A stretch of DNA of 29,990 nt. It comes from Deinococcus aquatilis DSM 23025 (GTDB lineage: Bacteria > Deinococcota > Deinococci > Deinococcales > Deinococcaceae). Below the pieces are notes generated by a model. That model was given only the letters and a program-made list of their open reading frames with translations. It did not search any database and was not told where the DNA came from. Location of the stretch: NCBI RefSeq assembly GCF_000378445.1, contig NZ_KB899749.1, forward strand, positions 1-29,990, in the 5' to 3' direction. A program made the position numbers and the translations under genes. Of the stretch, positions 1 to 8,197 are shown piece by piece. Numbering within the stretch: position 1 is the stretch's first letter; each line of letters starts with the position of its first letter.

Positions 1-18
1 AACCTCGGGTGCTAGGGG
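1..18 (+). repeat. IS982 left terminal inverted repeat
   Basis: An 18-bp sequence matches the reverse complement of 902-919 exactly. The first mismatch comes at the next base inward (19 against 901). Confidence 0.9.
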
Positions 19-54
19 GTAGCTCAGGGGAGCTGAGAAAGCGGAAGCTCCGGT

Positions 55-900
55 ATGGCTACCAAAGAACTTCCGCTTGCCCAGAATACCGTTGAAGACC
101 TGTTCACCCTCATTTACGTCTACGTGGATGATTATGTGCAAGCCGCTGCGTGCAGCGGCTTATTTGTGCTCCCCCACGAACCGAATCAGAAGGGGAGTTA
201 CAGCGAACTGATGACCATCGCACTGGTCGGGGAATTGCTCGGTGAGGTGTCCGGGCAGAAATGGTTGGCTCAAGTGCGTTCGACGTATCGGGCGCTGTTT
301 CCATGCTTACCGGATCGCAGTCGATACCTGCGCATCCAGTTGAATTTGGAAACTATTTACGCCGACCTTGCGCTGAGACTGCCCCACTTCGACGACGACA
401 CCGTGTACGTCATTGACAGCAAACCGCTTGTCCACTGCAAGGGGACGCGCTACGCGCGACCCCGAGCCATGAGTGAGGCAGGCAGTGGACGCGGTGGGCA
501 TGGGGGTTACGGTGTCAAAGGTCGATTCTATGGGTTCAAGCTGCATGCCATCATTGACGATCATGGCATGATCGTTCGCTTTGCTCTGGCTGCTGGAAAT
601 GAGAGCGATCCACCCCTCGCGCGTGCCCTCCTGAACGCAGGCGAAGGTGCCTTGGTGCTCGGTGATCGGGGCTATCAAGGCTGTGGCGTCTACGCGCAAC
701 CCAAGAGCAACATGAAGCAACCGCGCCCCTGGTGGGGCGCCATGCGATGGGTCAGAAAGACCATTGAGGCGGTTTTTTCTCGACTGGATCGTTCATTTCA
801 GTTGATGCTGCCGCAGCTCAATTCCTTCCGATCTATTCGCGCTCATGTCTGCCGAAAAATTGCCGCTCACAATTTGGCCTTGTTCTTTGGCGGCCTTTGA
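55..900 (+). CDS. IS982-family DDE transposase
   Basis: This 281-residue protein cuts and joins DNA to move the IS. It starts at ATG 55. The N-terminus has the family-typical FTLIYVYVDDY segment (about 17-27). The catalytic triad reads D121 in VIDSKPL, D204 in VLGDRGYQG and E238 in RKTIEAVFSRL, and a glycine-rich segment (about 143-153) precedes RFYGFKLH. Length and motif order match full-length IS982 transposases, and there is no frameshift or internal stop, so it may be active. It lies wholly inside the element. Confidence 0.92.
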   Translation: MATKELPLAQNTVEDLFTLIYVYVDDYVQAAACSGLFVLPHEPNQKGSYSELMTIALVGELLGEVSGQKWLAQVRSTYRALFPCLPDRSRYLRIQLNLETIYADLALRLPHFDDDTVYVIDSKPLVHCKGTRYARPRAMSEAGSGRGGHGGYGVKGRFYGFKLHAIIDDHGMIVRFALAAGNESDPPLARALLNAGEGALVLGDRGYQGCGVYAQPKSNMKQPRPWWGAMRWVRKTIEAVFSRLDRSFQLMLPQLNSFRSIRAHVCRKIAAHNLALFFGGL

Positions 901-901
901 T

Positions 902-919
902 CCCCTAGCACCCGAGGTT
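902..919 (-). repeat. IS982 right terminal inverted repeat
   Basis: This is the exact reverse complement of bases 1-18. It lies directly after the transposase stop codon and directly before the surviving part of the interrupted immunity gene. Confidence 0.9.
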
Positions 920-1407
920 ATCAACTGTTTTCTACCAGGATCTACGACCTCAGTGTGAAGGAACAGGTGGAGGAGCGTTTTTACGACGATGAGGTGCGCG
1001 ACCAGACGGAACACCTGGAGCCGCACACTGACAATTTCGTGATTGTTCAGGTTGCCAGTTGGACAGATGCACTCGATTATGACCAGACGATCATCGTTCA
1101 GACCGATTCAAGTTCTGGAAAACCCGTGGCTCAGGGGGCGGGTGATCTGGAAAGCACCTCTTTGAACCCGGAGGAGATCGAGCATCTCCAACTCAATGTC
1201 AGTGAAGATGACTTACCAGGTGTGTTTCGCATCAGAGGTTTGGGAAATTTACTGTGTGCGGAGAAGACGAAGCTGGCTTGTGAGCGGGCTAGAATTGTCG
1301 GTATGCGGTTCACCCCAATTCCTACACCCCTCAGTCACGGCGCGAGAGCAGTCGAAGGGGGATTTCGGTTGCTGTCAGCAGCAGATCTGCTTACGGCGAT
1401 CTCATGA
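919..1407 (+). pseudogene. Imm11-family (DUF1629) immunity protein, 5'-truncated by IS982
   Basis: Only the C-terminal part of the gene survives. The frame is open from the IS982 edge: the first codons read YQLFSTRIYDLSV and align with YELHPTRIYSAEL in the next gene. It then runs colinear with that gene through LNVSEDDLPGVFR and LCAEKTKLACERARIVG to the stop at 1405-1407. A GTG at 955 could start a 150-residue product but has no homologous start in the paralogue and is probably not the original start. Imm11 proteins are predicted to neutralise polymorphic toxins. The stop overlaps the next start as ATGA. The toxin and the missing 5' part would lie upstream of the window. The IS interruption is seen directly; the immunity role is inferred from family resemblance. 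Confidence 0.8.
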
Positions 1408-2144
1408 TTTACCGCGTGACACACAATCTCGATCACGTTGACCGTTTTAACGACTTCGACGCTGAACTGATCCAGTTTGAAAACTCTGGAGGCATTAACT
1501 ACGCTCTTCCTGGTTTTCCCTATGAGCGATATGCACCCAAGGTGATGACCTTTGTTGGGAATCTGCCCCGCTTGGTCGGGACTGACTTCCCACACACCAA
1601 CCCGACATTGCCGATGATGTCCATGAAGATGTTGCTGGCCTGCCTGTCGGTGGGGGCATTCCCTTACGAACTTCATCCCACCCGGATCTATTCTGCTGAG
1701 CTTAAGACTCAGGAACTTTCCGAGCTTCAGGACATGACCGATGCTTCTGTGTTCAGCGAGAAGTTCTTCAACGTTCACCTCACCACGTGGACGGATGCTG
1801 TCGATCTGGAGCGTACCCTGCTCGCCAAACGAGACCCAAGTCAACCCCGTGCTGCCCGGAAATATCTCGTTTATACAGCGGCCCAAGCAGAAGACCCGGG
1901 TGACCTTGATCTTGAGGCAGTGGAACGGCTGAGCTTGAATGTGCCTGAAGATCAACTCCCCGGACTCTTCCGCATGGAACAGCTACACGGCCTCTTCTGT
2001 GCGGAAAAGACCAAGCAGGCGTGTGAAGGCGCGGGTATTGTCGGGGTGACATTCGCGCCTGTTCCTGTCCCTATGGGCCAAGGAGTTCGCCCCTATCTCA
2101 GTGGCTTCCGCTTTGTGTCAGACGACGATCTCGCCGTTTTTTGA
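1404..2144 (+). CDS. Imm11-family (DUF1629-like) immunity protein
   Basis: This 246-residue cytosolic protein has no signal peptide or membrane segment. Its C-terminal half has the Imm11 pattern: LNVPEDQLPGLFRM (about 174-187), LFCAEKTKQACEGAGIVGVTF (about 193-213, given here as a motif region) and a closing FRFVSDDDL. It starts at ATG 1404 inside the stop of the truncated paralogue (ATGA), so translation was probably coupled. The two genes are tandem duplicates that have diverged. Arrays of immunity genes without adjacent toxin genes are common near polymorphic toxin loci. No toxin is visible here, so the target is unknown. The family call is by pattern only. Confidence 0.7.
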   Translation: MIYRVTHNLDHVDRFNDFDAELIQFENSGGINYALPGFPYERYAPKVMTFVGNLPRLVGTDFPHTNPTLPMMSMKMLLACLSVGAFPYELHPTRIYSAELKTQELSELQDMTDASVFSEKFFNVHLTTWTDAVDLERTLLAKRDPSQPRAARKYLVYTAAQAEDPGDLDLEAVERLSLNVPEDQLPGLFRMEQLHGLFCAEKTKQACEGAGIVGVTFAPVPVPMGQGVRPYLSGFRFVSDDDLAVF

Positions 2145-2513
2145 GCGACTTATCCAACTGCAGCAAGCGTTCACCCTAAAGACTGAAGTTGCTCTCCGCA
2201 TAACAAGGGTGTTGTGTTCAGAAAACCTGACATCAGTGACGCCACTCCGGAGACTTTAGGTCGCTCCTGGGAATGCCCTGTACTGTGCTACAGCGGTGCT
2301 CCGCAGCGGGAAGCAGAGGATCAAATTGGGATGAAAAATGATGGAGACCTGGCACTTTGGGTTCACTCCAGGTCCAATTCGGACAACACAACCATCTCGC
2401 CTGCCAGCAAAAGAGAATGCCACCCTGCTGGGGTGTGGCTGTTCACGACGACCATCTACCCTGTGGTGGACATGCCGGGGCGTTTTCCAAGCTCTCCTCC
2501 TCTCGGCGGGACT
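2145..2513. other. Intergenic stretch, no gene recognised
   Basis: Open frames on the plus strand run through this stretch, but they continue as antisense of the next gene and show no family resemblance or RBS. I see no clear terminator after the Imm11 gene. Confidence 0.5.
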
Positions 2514-3101
2514 TCACATGACTTTTTGCAGTACCTTCTCCACCTGCGCCGACCAGTCAACCAGTTGCTGGGAAGGCTGGGAGCGACGAGCCAAACGTTT
2601 CATCGCCATATGGCTGCGCCACACCCTAAGTCTGGCTTCCCGCACCTGGAAATCCCCTTGCCTCACCTGCTCTGCAGCGTTCGAGAGCCTCTGCAGCCAC
2701 GTTCCCAACTGGGCCTGTAGAGCAGGGTATGCATCAAGGTCGGGGACCCCCCAGGTCTGCCGTTCCAGGGCGCTCTGCTCGGCCCAGGCCCCTGCAAGCC
2801 GCTGCCCCTCCTGGATCATGACGGAGATCCAGCCCAACACCACCTCCTGCGCACTCTGTCCAGCACTCCAAGTGGCTGCGGCCTGACATTCCTGCAGGCG
2901 TCCCCAAAGTTCTTGCCAGAACAGGAAGGGCCAGTCCCCTTCTTCCCCGGGCCTGCCCCGGAGGAGAGATGGCTGAGGGACAGTCGAGTCGATCTCAAGG
3001 GCTTCAGGCCAGACCACGCCATCAAGAAAAGGAAGATGGAATTGAGATGGGTGGTGCTCATAGCGCTCAATCAGTGCCCGTAAGTCTTCCTGCATGCCCA
3101 T
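2514..3101 (-). CDS. Hypothetical helical protein, W- and Q-rich
   Basis: I do not recognise this 195-residue protein. The start at ATG 3101 is chosen because AAGGAG lies about 7 nt upstream; the open frame runs further up but without an RBS. It is rich in Trp, Gln, Ala and Leu and looks mostly alpha-helical and soluble, with no signal peptide, membrane segment or catalytic motif. It lies next to an Imm11 gene and on the opposite strand. An immunity or accessory role is possible from position only, with no direct support. Confidence 0.6.
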   Translation of the reverse strand: MGMQEDLRALIERYEHHPSQFHLPFLDGVVWPEALEIDSTVPQPSLLRGRPGEEGDWPFLFWQELWGRLQECQAAATWSAGQSAQEVVLGWISVMIQEGQRLAGAWAEQSALERQTWGVPDLDAYPALQAQLGTWLQRLSNAAEQVRQGDFQVREARLRVWRSHMAMKRLARRSQPSQQLVDWSAQVEKVLQKVM

Positions 3102-3439
3102 GAAAATCTCCTTTCTCCAGTTGCCGAAAAAGACTGCCGTCACGGAACAACGCTTTTCTTCCACTCAGAGCAGTAGCGCACCGGGCTTGCTGACTCTTAA
3201 ACCCCATATTTAGGCTGACGGCTCTACTGGCGGCAACTGTGCGTCACCACGGTAATTTAGCGTGCGCAGGAATCTGGAAAGATCAAAGACAGTCTCGGGG
3301 AGGCCTAACCTATGGATCGATCGTCCTACACTGGAGCTATCCACGCCGAAGAGGACGGACTGCAGGTCAGTTGCCCCATCCGGTGGCGACTGATCTGATC
3401 AGCACACTCTCGGGTTCGCTATAGACGGCAATTCTGCAT
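3102..3439. other. Intergenic stretch, probably decayed DNA
   Basis: Only short, unrelated open frames are present. The right part (from about 3410) may already belong to the IS3 fragment that follows. No RNA gene or clear regulatory signal is seen. Confidence 0.4.
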
Positions 3440-3650
3440 CTGGGCGCAGCCGAGGAATTCGCCTGTGGTGGCCGAGAACATCTGGGACCGTGGTGTTCAG
3501 TCCGAACCAGGAATGGATGGGGAACATCACCTCTTTGCCGTGGATCGGCGGCTGGCTCTCCCTGACGACAGTCATGGACCTGTGCTCACGGAACGTCGTG
3601 AGGTGGGCCTGGACTCTGCATGATCGTCTGCAAACCCGCTCCGTCATGGT
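3440..3650 (+). pseudogene. IS3-family orfB (integrase) fragment
   Basis: Translation gives PVVAENIWDRG and then, after a frameshift near 3490, FSPNQEWMGNITSLP, GWLSLTTVMDLCSRNVVRWAW and DRLQT. These match the conserved start of the rve-type integrase domain of IS3 transposases (the LPVAEN.LDR, PNQ.W.GDITY.. and VMDL.SR.VVGWA pattern), including the first catalytic Asp region. Both ends are missing and the frame is broken, so it is a dead fragment. It is not the same piece as the IS3 wreck at 7571-8137, which covers a different part of the gene. Confidence 0.75.
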
Positions 3651-3913
3651 GGCTCCGCACCAGCTCTCGCTGAGCAAGGCTGCACCCGCGTCGGTGCCAT
3701 CCGCCCCAATCTCCGATACCGGGTGGTGCTGGATCTGATCTGTCTGACACCAACCCCCTGTGTGAACCCGGCCACCACGCTGCAACGTCGCTTCGACCAT
3801 CTGTCCACGCGAGCGGAGATGCAGGCCATCGGCCTCCCGCTCCCCGACCAAGAAATTATTCTGGGATCTGACCTCCTCGGCCATGCCCGAGCGGCCTTCC
3901 CAGCGTCCTAGAA

Positions 3914-4336
3914 GTGGGGAATGACCACGTGGGTACGGCACTGGTTTCAGACCGGGAGAGCTGGGTCGACATCCGAGATGTCAGCTGGACGGCGAAGGCC
4001 TACATGACCTCTGAGCCGTTCGTGGATTATGTGCGTGACCTGCGTTGCCTTGCGGGCGGCGAAGACATCTGGGCGATGGAACGGCGTAGCAGGTTCTGAA
4101 AAGCCAATCGGCAGACCCATGAAGCCCGGTTGATTGAACCACCAGCTGAGTTGGAGGAGTACACGCGTGCCGCCACGCTGCATTTGGGTGCAGACCTCCT
4201 GGGACTGGATTTTCTTGAAGATCAGGACGGACGGTTCATCCTGCTGGAAACGAACAACGTCGCAGGCCTGACTGGAGGGCCAAGTTCGGTTCGCCACCTT
4301 CTTGCCAAGCGCTTGATGGTGCAGCTCATACGAACC
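3914..4336 (+). pseudogene. ATP-grasp (RimK-like) ligase remnant
   Basis: One frame runs through the region with a single internal TGA at 4097-4099. Before the stop it reads VDYVRDLRCLAGGEDIWAM, like the D.R.LVVGG.V.AAM strand of ATP-grasp enzymes. After it comes KANRQTHEARLIEPP, then LGADLLGLDFLEDQDG and RFILLETNNVAGLTG, the metal-binding E/N motif and closing PGL-like motif of the family. The N-terminal ATP-binding half is not visible upstream. RimK-type enzymes join amino acids to peptides, but the substrate cannot be told from this remnant. It is flanked by IS3 debris and a dispersed repeat, which suggests decay after insertions and deletions. Confidence 0.7.
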
Positions 4337-4340
4337 TGCT

Positions 4341-4504
4341 TTGATTCCCGACCATCCGGAAAAGCGCCGAGAGGGTTGTCCACCGCCCCAGCCCTCGATA
4401 CCCAGAAGGACGCCACTCCTCCCGGACTTCTTGCCACTCGCTCTGCTTGGCCGCTGTGCCAGTGCACCCGGATGATTCTCGCGCAGTCTCGCCATCTGGG
4501 ATCA
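4341..4504 (-). repeat. Degenerate dispersed repeat, copy 1
   Basis: Read on the minus strand, this segment matches 10346-10519 closely. Both copies share GGCGAGACTGCGCGAGAATC, GGGAGGAGTGG and GAGGGCTGGGG in the same order, with scattered substitutions and an indel in the middle. Conceptual translation gives WRDCARIIR..WHS..AERVA in both, so it probably descends from a coding sequence that I do not recognise. Confidence 0.75.
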
Positions 4505-4794
4505 GACATTGAGCGGCGTGCAGCTTCTCTTCCACTTTGAGGCCCAGCACCCCGGCCCGGCTGCGCACGCGAAAAGTGGGTAGGGTATCAGCCGGGCCTC
4601 CGAATGTTGAAAGGGGTGTACTCAGGGAATGGTCGTCGACGCGATCAATCCACAGCCTAAACACCTGCCAAATGGATCGACATCAGGACAAGAAGCGTTT
4701 GAACTCTGGAAACATCTCTCTGAATTGGAGGGGTGATTGGTTCAACCGCAGCCTCCCTTCACACGGTCCTCTGCACCTGAACATCACCCTGCCA
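4505..4794. other. Intergenic stretch, possible gene scrap
   Basis: A plus-strand frame at about 4630-4730 reads NGSTSGQEAFELWKHLSELEG and then stops. It looks protein-like, but I cannot assign it. Nothing else is recognised; no terminator is evident for the gene that ends at 4795. Confidence 0.35.
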
Positions 4795-6093
4795 TCAGAC
4801 CAGTGGCTCGATCTTCCTGACCCTCACCCGCGTAATTTTGAGGCCCTTCACCTCTTCAGCGGTCAGGTCGTGACCCTGTACATGCACCGTGGTGCCAGCG
4901 GCAGGGACGGTGCCGTAAGCGGCCAGAAGCAGACCAGCCACCGTGTTCACGTCGTCGCTGTGCAGTGTCAGGTCGTGTTCGTTCAGTTCGCTCAGGGTCA
5001 CCTCGCCGTCCAGCGTCCACGAGCCATCGGTGTTGGCCTGCACCCAGTTGGAGACTTCGGTGTCTTCCTCTTCCATCACGTCTTCGATCAGGTCATCCAT
5101 GGTCACGAAGCCCAGGGTGCCGCCGAATTCATCGACCACAAGCGCCGCGTGGATGCGTTCGCGCTTGAACTGGGCCAGCAGGTCTTCGGCGGTGGCGGTC
5201 GCGGCCACATGCGGCAGGGGGCGCACCAGACGGCCCAGGTGAGCCGAACGCCCGAATGCCCGCGCCCGAATGAAATCCTTGACATGCAGCACGCCGATCA
5301 TCTGATCGAGGTTGTCCTCAAACACCGGGTATCGGCTGCGGGGTGAGGCGGCGATGCGGGCCGTGACCTCTTCCACACTGGCCTGCACGTTCAGCGCTTC
5401 CAGGCGCGGGCGCGTGGTCATCAGGTCTTCAGCCGTATGTTCTTCCAGGGCAAAAATGTTCTGAATCAGGTCGCGCTGCACGTCTCCGATCTGCCCACTC
5501 AGGGCCGTTTCATCAGTCAGGATCGAGAGCTCTTTGCTGGTGTACAGCAGGCTGTCTTTGCCGGGGTCTTTGATCCCCAGCAGACGCATCAATCCCAGGG
5601 CCACTGCATTCAGTACGGACACCAGAGGCCGGAAGATCAGGCCGAACACCCGCATCAGGGGGTTGACCTGAAGGCTCACCGCTTCGGGAGTTTGTAATGC
5701 CAGCGCCTTGGGAATCATCTCGCCAAAGACCACATGCATGAAGGTGATCAGGCTCAGCGCCACCACGAATCCGGCGGTGTGTGCGGCGGCATACGATAGC
5801 CCCCAGTCCTCAAACGGGCCGTACAGCCACTTCGCGATCTGCGGCTCACCGTACATGCCCAGACCAATACTTGCCAACGTAATGCCAAGCTGAGCAATGG
5901 CGATGTACCGGTCCTTGCCTGCGGGCCGGTCAAAGACGCCCAGCAACCAGCGGGCTGCCCCGTTGCCGCTCCCGGCCAACGTGTGGAGGCGGCTACGCCG
6001 AGACGCGATCAGTGAGAATTCGGCGGCCACGAATAGACCGTTCAGGATGACCAACGTGAAGATCACGGCGATGGGCGTCAAGACTTCGAGCAT
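4795..6093 (-). CDS. CNNM/HlyC-CorC family membrane protein (second of a tandem pair)
   Basis: This 432-residue protein has the usual order of the family. A DUF21/CNNM membrane domain (about 1-190) carries LNGLFVAAEFSLI and the GEMIPKALALQTPE motif. A CBS pair (about 215-345) has DLMTTRPRLEAL and HAALVVDEFGGTLGFVTMDDL, and a CorC_HlyC domain closes it (about 355-425). Members are linked to Mg2+/Co2+ efflux or to membrane integrity, and the hemolysin name is historical. It starts at ATG 6093, one base into the stop of the upstream paralogue (TGATG), so it is probably translationally coupled. Two different paralogues in tandem may form a heteromeric complex, which is inference. Confidence 0.9.
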   Translation of the reverse strand: MLEVLTPIAVIFTLVILNGLFVAAEFSLIASRRSRLHTLAGSGNGAARWLLGVFDRPAGKDRYIAIAQLGITLASIGLGMYGEPQIAKWLYGPFEDWGLSYAAAHTAGFVVALSLITFMHVVFGEMIPKALALQTPEAVSLQVNPLMRVFGLIFRPLVSVLNAVALGLMRLLGIKDPGKDSLLYTSKELSILTDETALSGQIGDVQRDLIQNIFALEEHTAEDLMTTRPRLEALNVQASVEEVTARIAASPRSRYPVFEDNLDQMIGVLHVKDFIRARAFGRSAHLGRLVRPLPHVAATATAEDLLAQFKRERIHAALVVDEFGGTLGFVTMDDLIEDVMEEEDTEVSNWVQANTDGSWTLDGEVTLSELNEHDLTLHSDDVNTVAGLLLAAYGTVPAAGTTVHVQGHDLTAEEVKGLKITRVRVRKIEPLV

Positions 6094-7388
6094 CAGCCTT
6101 CCTCTCCTGGCAGGCCAAAACTGACCCGGCGTACGGCGCGGCGGTCCATGGCCTCGACCCGGACAATCAGGTCGCCCTTGCCCACCCTCACCTCATCCCC
6201 TGCCTGCGGCAGACGGCCCAGCTCCTGCCACATCAAGCCACTCACGGTATCCACCTCATCGGTGGGAAGATCAAGGTCAAAGCGGCTGTTCAGAACGTCC
6301 ACCAACACGTCTCCGCGCACGGTTGCGCGGCGGCCCAGCACGCTGATGGGTTCGTCTTCCTGATCGAATTCATCCTGCACTTCCCCAAAAATTTCTTCCA
6401 GGGCGTCTTCAAGGGTCACCAGTCCAGCCACATTGCCGTATTCGTCCACCACCACGGCGCTGTGCCGACCTGCTTCCCGCAACCGTCGCCACAGGTCAGG
6501 CACAGGCATGGCGTCCGGCACGATCAGCGGCTCGGTCATGATCTCGGCCACCGCGCGGTCTGGAGTGCGCTCTGCCGTCAGGAACAGGCGGCGCAGATGA
6601 ACCACGCCCACCACGTCTTCGTCCTGCTCTCCGGTGACGGGAAAGCGGGAGTACGCGCTTCCGGCCAGCCGCACCAGGGCGTCTTGCACACTGACTCCAC
6701 TCGGTACGGTGATCAGGCGGGTGCGTGGGGTCATGATCTCGCGCACCACCCGGTCTTCAATGTTCAGGACTCCGGCCACCATGTCCCGTTCGGCAACGTC
6801 GATCAGGCCGCCAGCCGCACTTTCGCTGTATAAGTCCTGCAATTCTTCGGGAGAATGCACGTGCGAATGGCTGTGATCCACGTTCAGCTTCCACGCCCGC
6901 ATCAGGGCGAACGCGGTGCCGTTGAAGATGAAAATCAGGGGCCGAAACAGCATCAGACTGAACTGCATGGGCACGAGGGTCGCCATGGCCAGCCGTTCCG
7001 GGTAACGCAGCGCCACCGTTTTGGGCAGCAGCTCACCCAGCACGACCTGGAAAGCAGTGATGAAGATCAGCACCAGGATGGTGGCGGCCACGGCCCCGCC
7101 GATGGCCCCTAGGACCGGGGTCAACAGGGGCGTGAGCTGGGACTGTCCATACGCGCCGGCCACCAGGCTGCTGAGGGTGATGCCGATCTGGCAGGCCGCC
7201 ACGTAGGTGTCGAGCCGCTTGGGATCCTGCAAAATCCCCAACAGGGTGGCCGCTGAGCGGTTGCCTGCTTCAGCACTCTCCTGCACCCGGGACCGGCGTG
7301 AGCCGACCGTGGCAAATTCGGCAGCCACGTACAGGGCATTGACCATCACCATGATCAGGATCACCAGCAGGGGAAGCAGGAGGGTCAA
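6093..7388 (-). CDS. CNNM/HlyC-CorC family membrane protein (first of a tandem pair)
   Basis: This 431-residue protein is a paralogue of its downstream partner. It has a DUF21 domain with NALYVAAEFATVGSRRSR near the N-terminus and GELLPKTVALRYPE (about 118-131). Two CBS motifs follow (EIMTPRTRLITV, and HSAVVVDEYGNVAGLVTLEDAL), with an acidic linker and a C-terminal CorC_HlyC domain. The start is TTG at 7388, chosen because the first membrane helix begins at once and later ATG codons would cut into it; GGTGAG lies about 5 nt upstream. Predicted role is divalent cation export or membrane homeostasis, by family. The pair forms a short operon read leftwards. Confidence 0.88.
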   Translation of the reverse strand: MTLLLPLLVILIMVMVNALYVAAEFATVGSRRSRVQESAEAGNRSAATLLGILQDPKRLDTYVAACQIGITLSSLVAGAYGQSQLTPLLTPVLGAIGGAVAATILVLIFITAFQVVLGELLPKTVALRYPERLAMATLVPMQFSLMLFRPLIFIFNGTAFALMRAWKLNVDHSHSHVHSPEELQDLYSESAAGGLIDVAERDMVAGVLNIEDRVVREIMTPRTRLITVPSGVSVQDALVRLAGSAYSRFPVTGEQDEDVVGVVHLRRLFLTAERTPDRAVAEIMTEPLIVPDAMPVPDLWRRLREAGRHSAVVVDEYGNVAGLVTLEDALEEIFGEVQDEFDQEDEPISVLGRRATVRGDVLVDVLNSRFDLDLPTDEVDTVSGLMWQELGRLPQAGDEVRVGKGDLIVRVEAMDRRAVRRVSFGLPGEEG

Positions 7389-7570
7389 GAGCGCTCACCG
7401 GCCCGAAAGGGGAACCGCTGAGAGGCTGAGTTGTGAGACGAACTGGGAGGTTCGGCGCTGTCACTGGAGGGCAACGTCATACACGGAGCAGTATGAGGCA
7501 TCCAGCCTCGCTCCATCTTGGGCCTTTCCTGAATGGGGCTGAAGACATCCTTCCCTCATGACTGACATTG
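7389..7570. other. Intergenic stretch upstream of the CNNM pair
   Basis: The promoter of the leftward CNNM operon should lie here, but I cannot pick a convincing -35/-10 pair. No gene is seen. Confidence 0.35.
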
Positions 7571-8137
7571 TCACGGTTTCTTGCTGTCTGTTCCAGGGGT
7601 TCTGGCAAATTTGTGTGCTGAACCGAGTCGTGGGAAGCCTCGGGTAATCCGTCGACGAGCGCAGGGGAAGTCCTGCTCTTCAAGTTCCGCATGGATTCTG
7701 GGCACGTCATACCGCCCTTCGCTGCTGGCATGAATCTGCTCAATTTCAGCCGTGAGCACGGCATCATGGCGTTTCGCGGGTCCTTCACCTCCAAGCGGAA
7801 CTCCTGTCGGTGCGCTTCAATAAACTGCAACCGCATCAATTTTCCTTGGTGAAGAGGGCCACGGCTCCCCTCAGGATCTCCCGTTCCTGGTGGGCAAAAT
7901 CCAATTTGTGCTGGAGCCGTTTGATTTCCGATTGCTCCGTTGTCAGCCCTGCTTTTCCATAATCGGGAAAGGCTGCTGACCTTGGCGGCCCAGTTCGCAA
8001 GCCCAACGGTGCAGGGCCGACGCGCTGCCCCCAAGTTCTTGGCGACCTGCACAAAGCGTTGATTTGGCTCGTTCGTGAGCCGTACGGCCTTGAACTTGAA
8101 TTCCTTGGTGTAGTGCTTGCGTTTGGACCTGCCTCTC
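7571..8137 (-). pseudogene. IS3-family orfA-orfB remnant
   Basis: On the minus strand, orfA reads RSKRKHYTKEFKFKAVRLTN, then QRFVQVAKNLGA, is shifted by one base, and resumes as SALHRWACELG and LTTEQSEIKRLQ...EREILRGAVALFTKEN before its stop. OrfB follows in a TGATG overlap as MRLQFIEAHRQEF. It then lacks an internal block and continues as HDAVLTAEIEQIHASSEGRY, DVPRIHAELEEQDF and RRRITR before losing the frame. The DDE domain is gone. The 5' end of orfA has no start codon and lies next to the IS110 gene, so it may have been cut by it. Confidence 0.85.
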
Positions 8138-8197
8138 CTCGTGTCAATTCTCGGGGCGCTTCTTCAGGTACGCAGATAGCGTCATTCGGCCAAGTGG

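Larger units (their letters stand above)
1..919 (+). mobile_element. IS982-family insertion sequence, apparently complete
   Basis: The element carries one transposase gene between perfect 18-bp terminal inverted repeats, AACCTCGGGTGCTAGGGG at 1-18 and its reverse complement at 902-919. The left repeat starts at the first base of the window, so the target duplication cannot be checked. The right end interrupts an Imm11-family gene whose reading frame starts at the repeat boundary. Size and gene content fit the IS982 family. Confidence 0.9.

Noticed and set aside
2214..2886. Two plus-strand open frames
   Set aside because: They overlap the minus-strand gene at 2514-3101, lack RBSs and have atypical Cys/Ser/Arg-rich translations.
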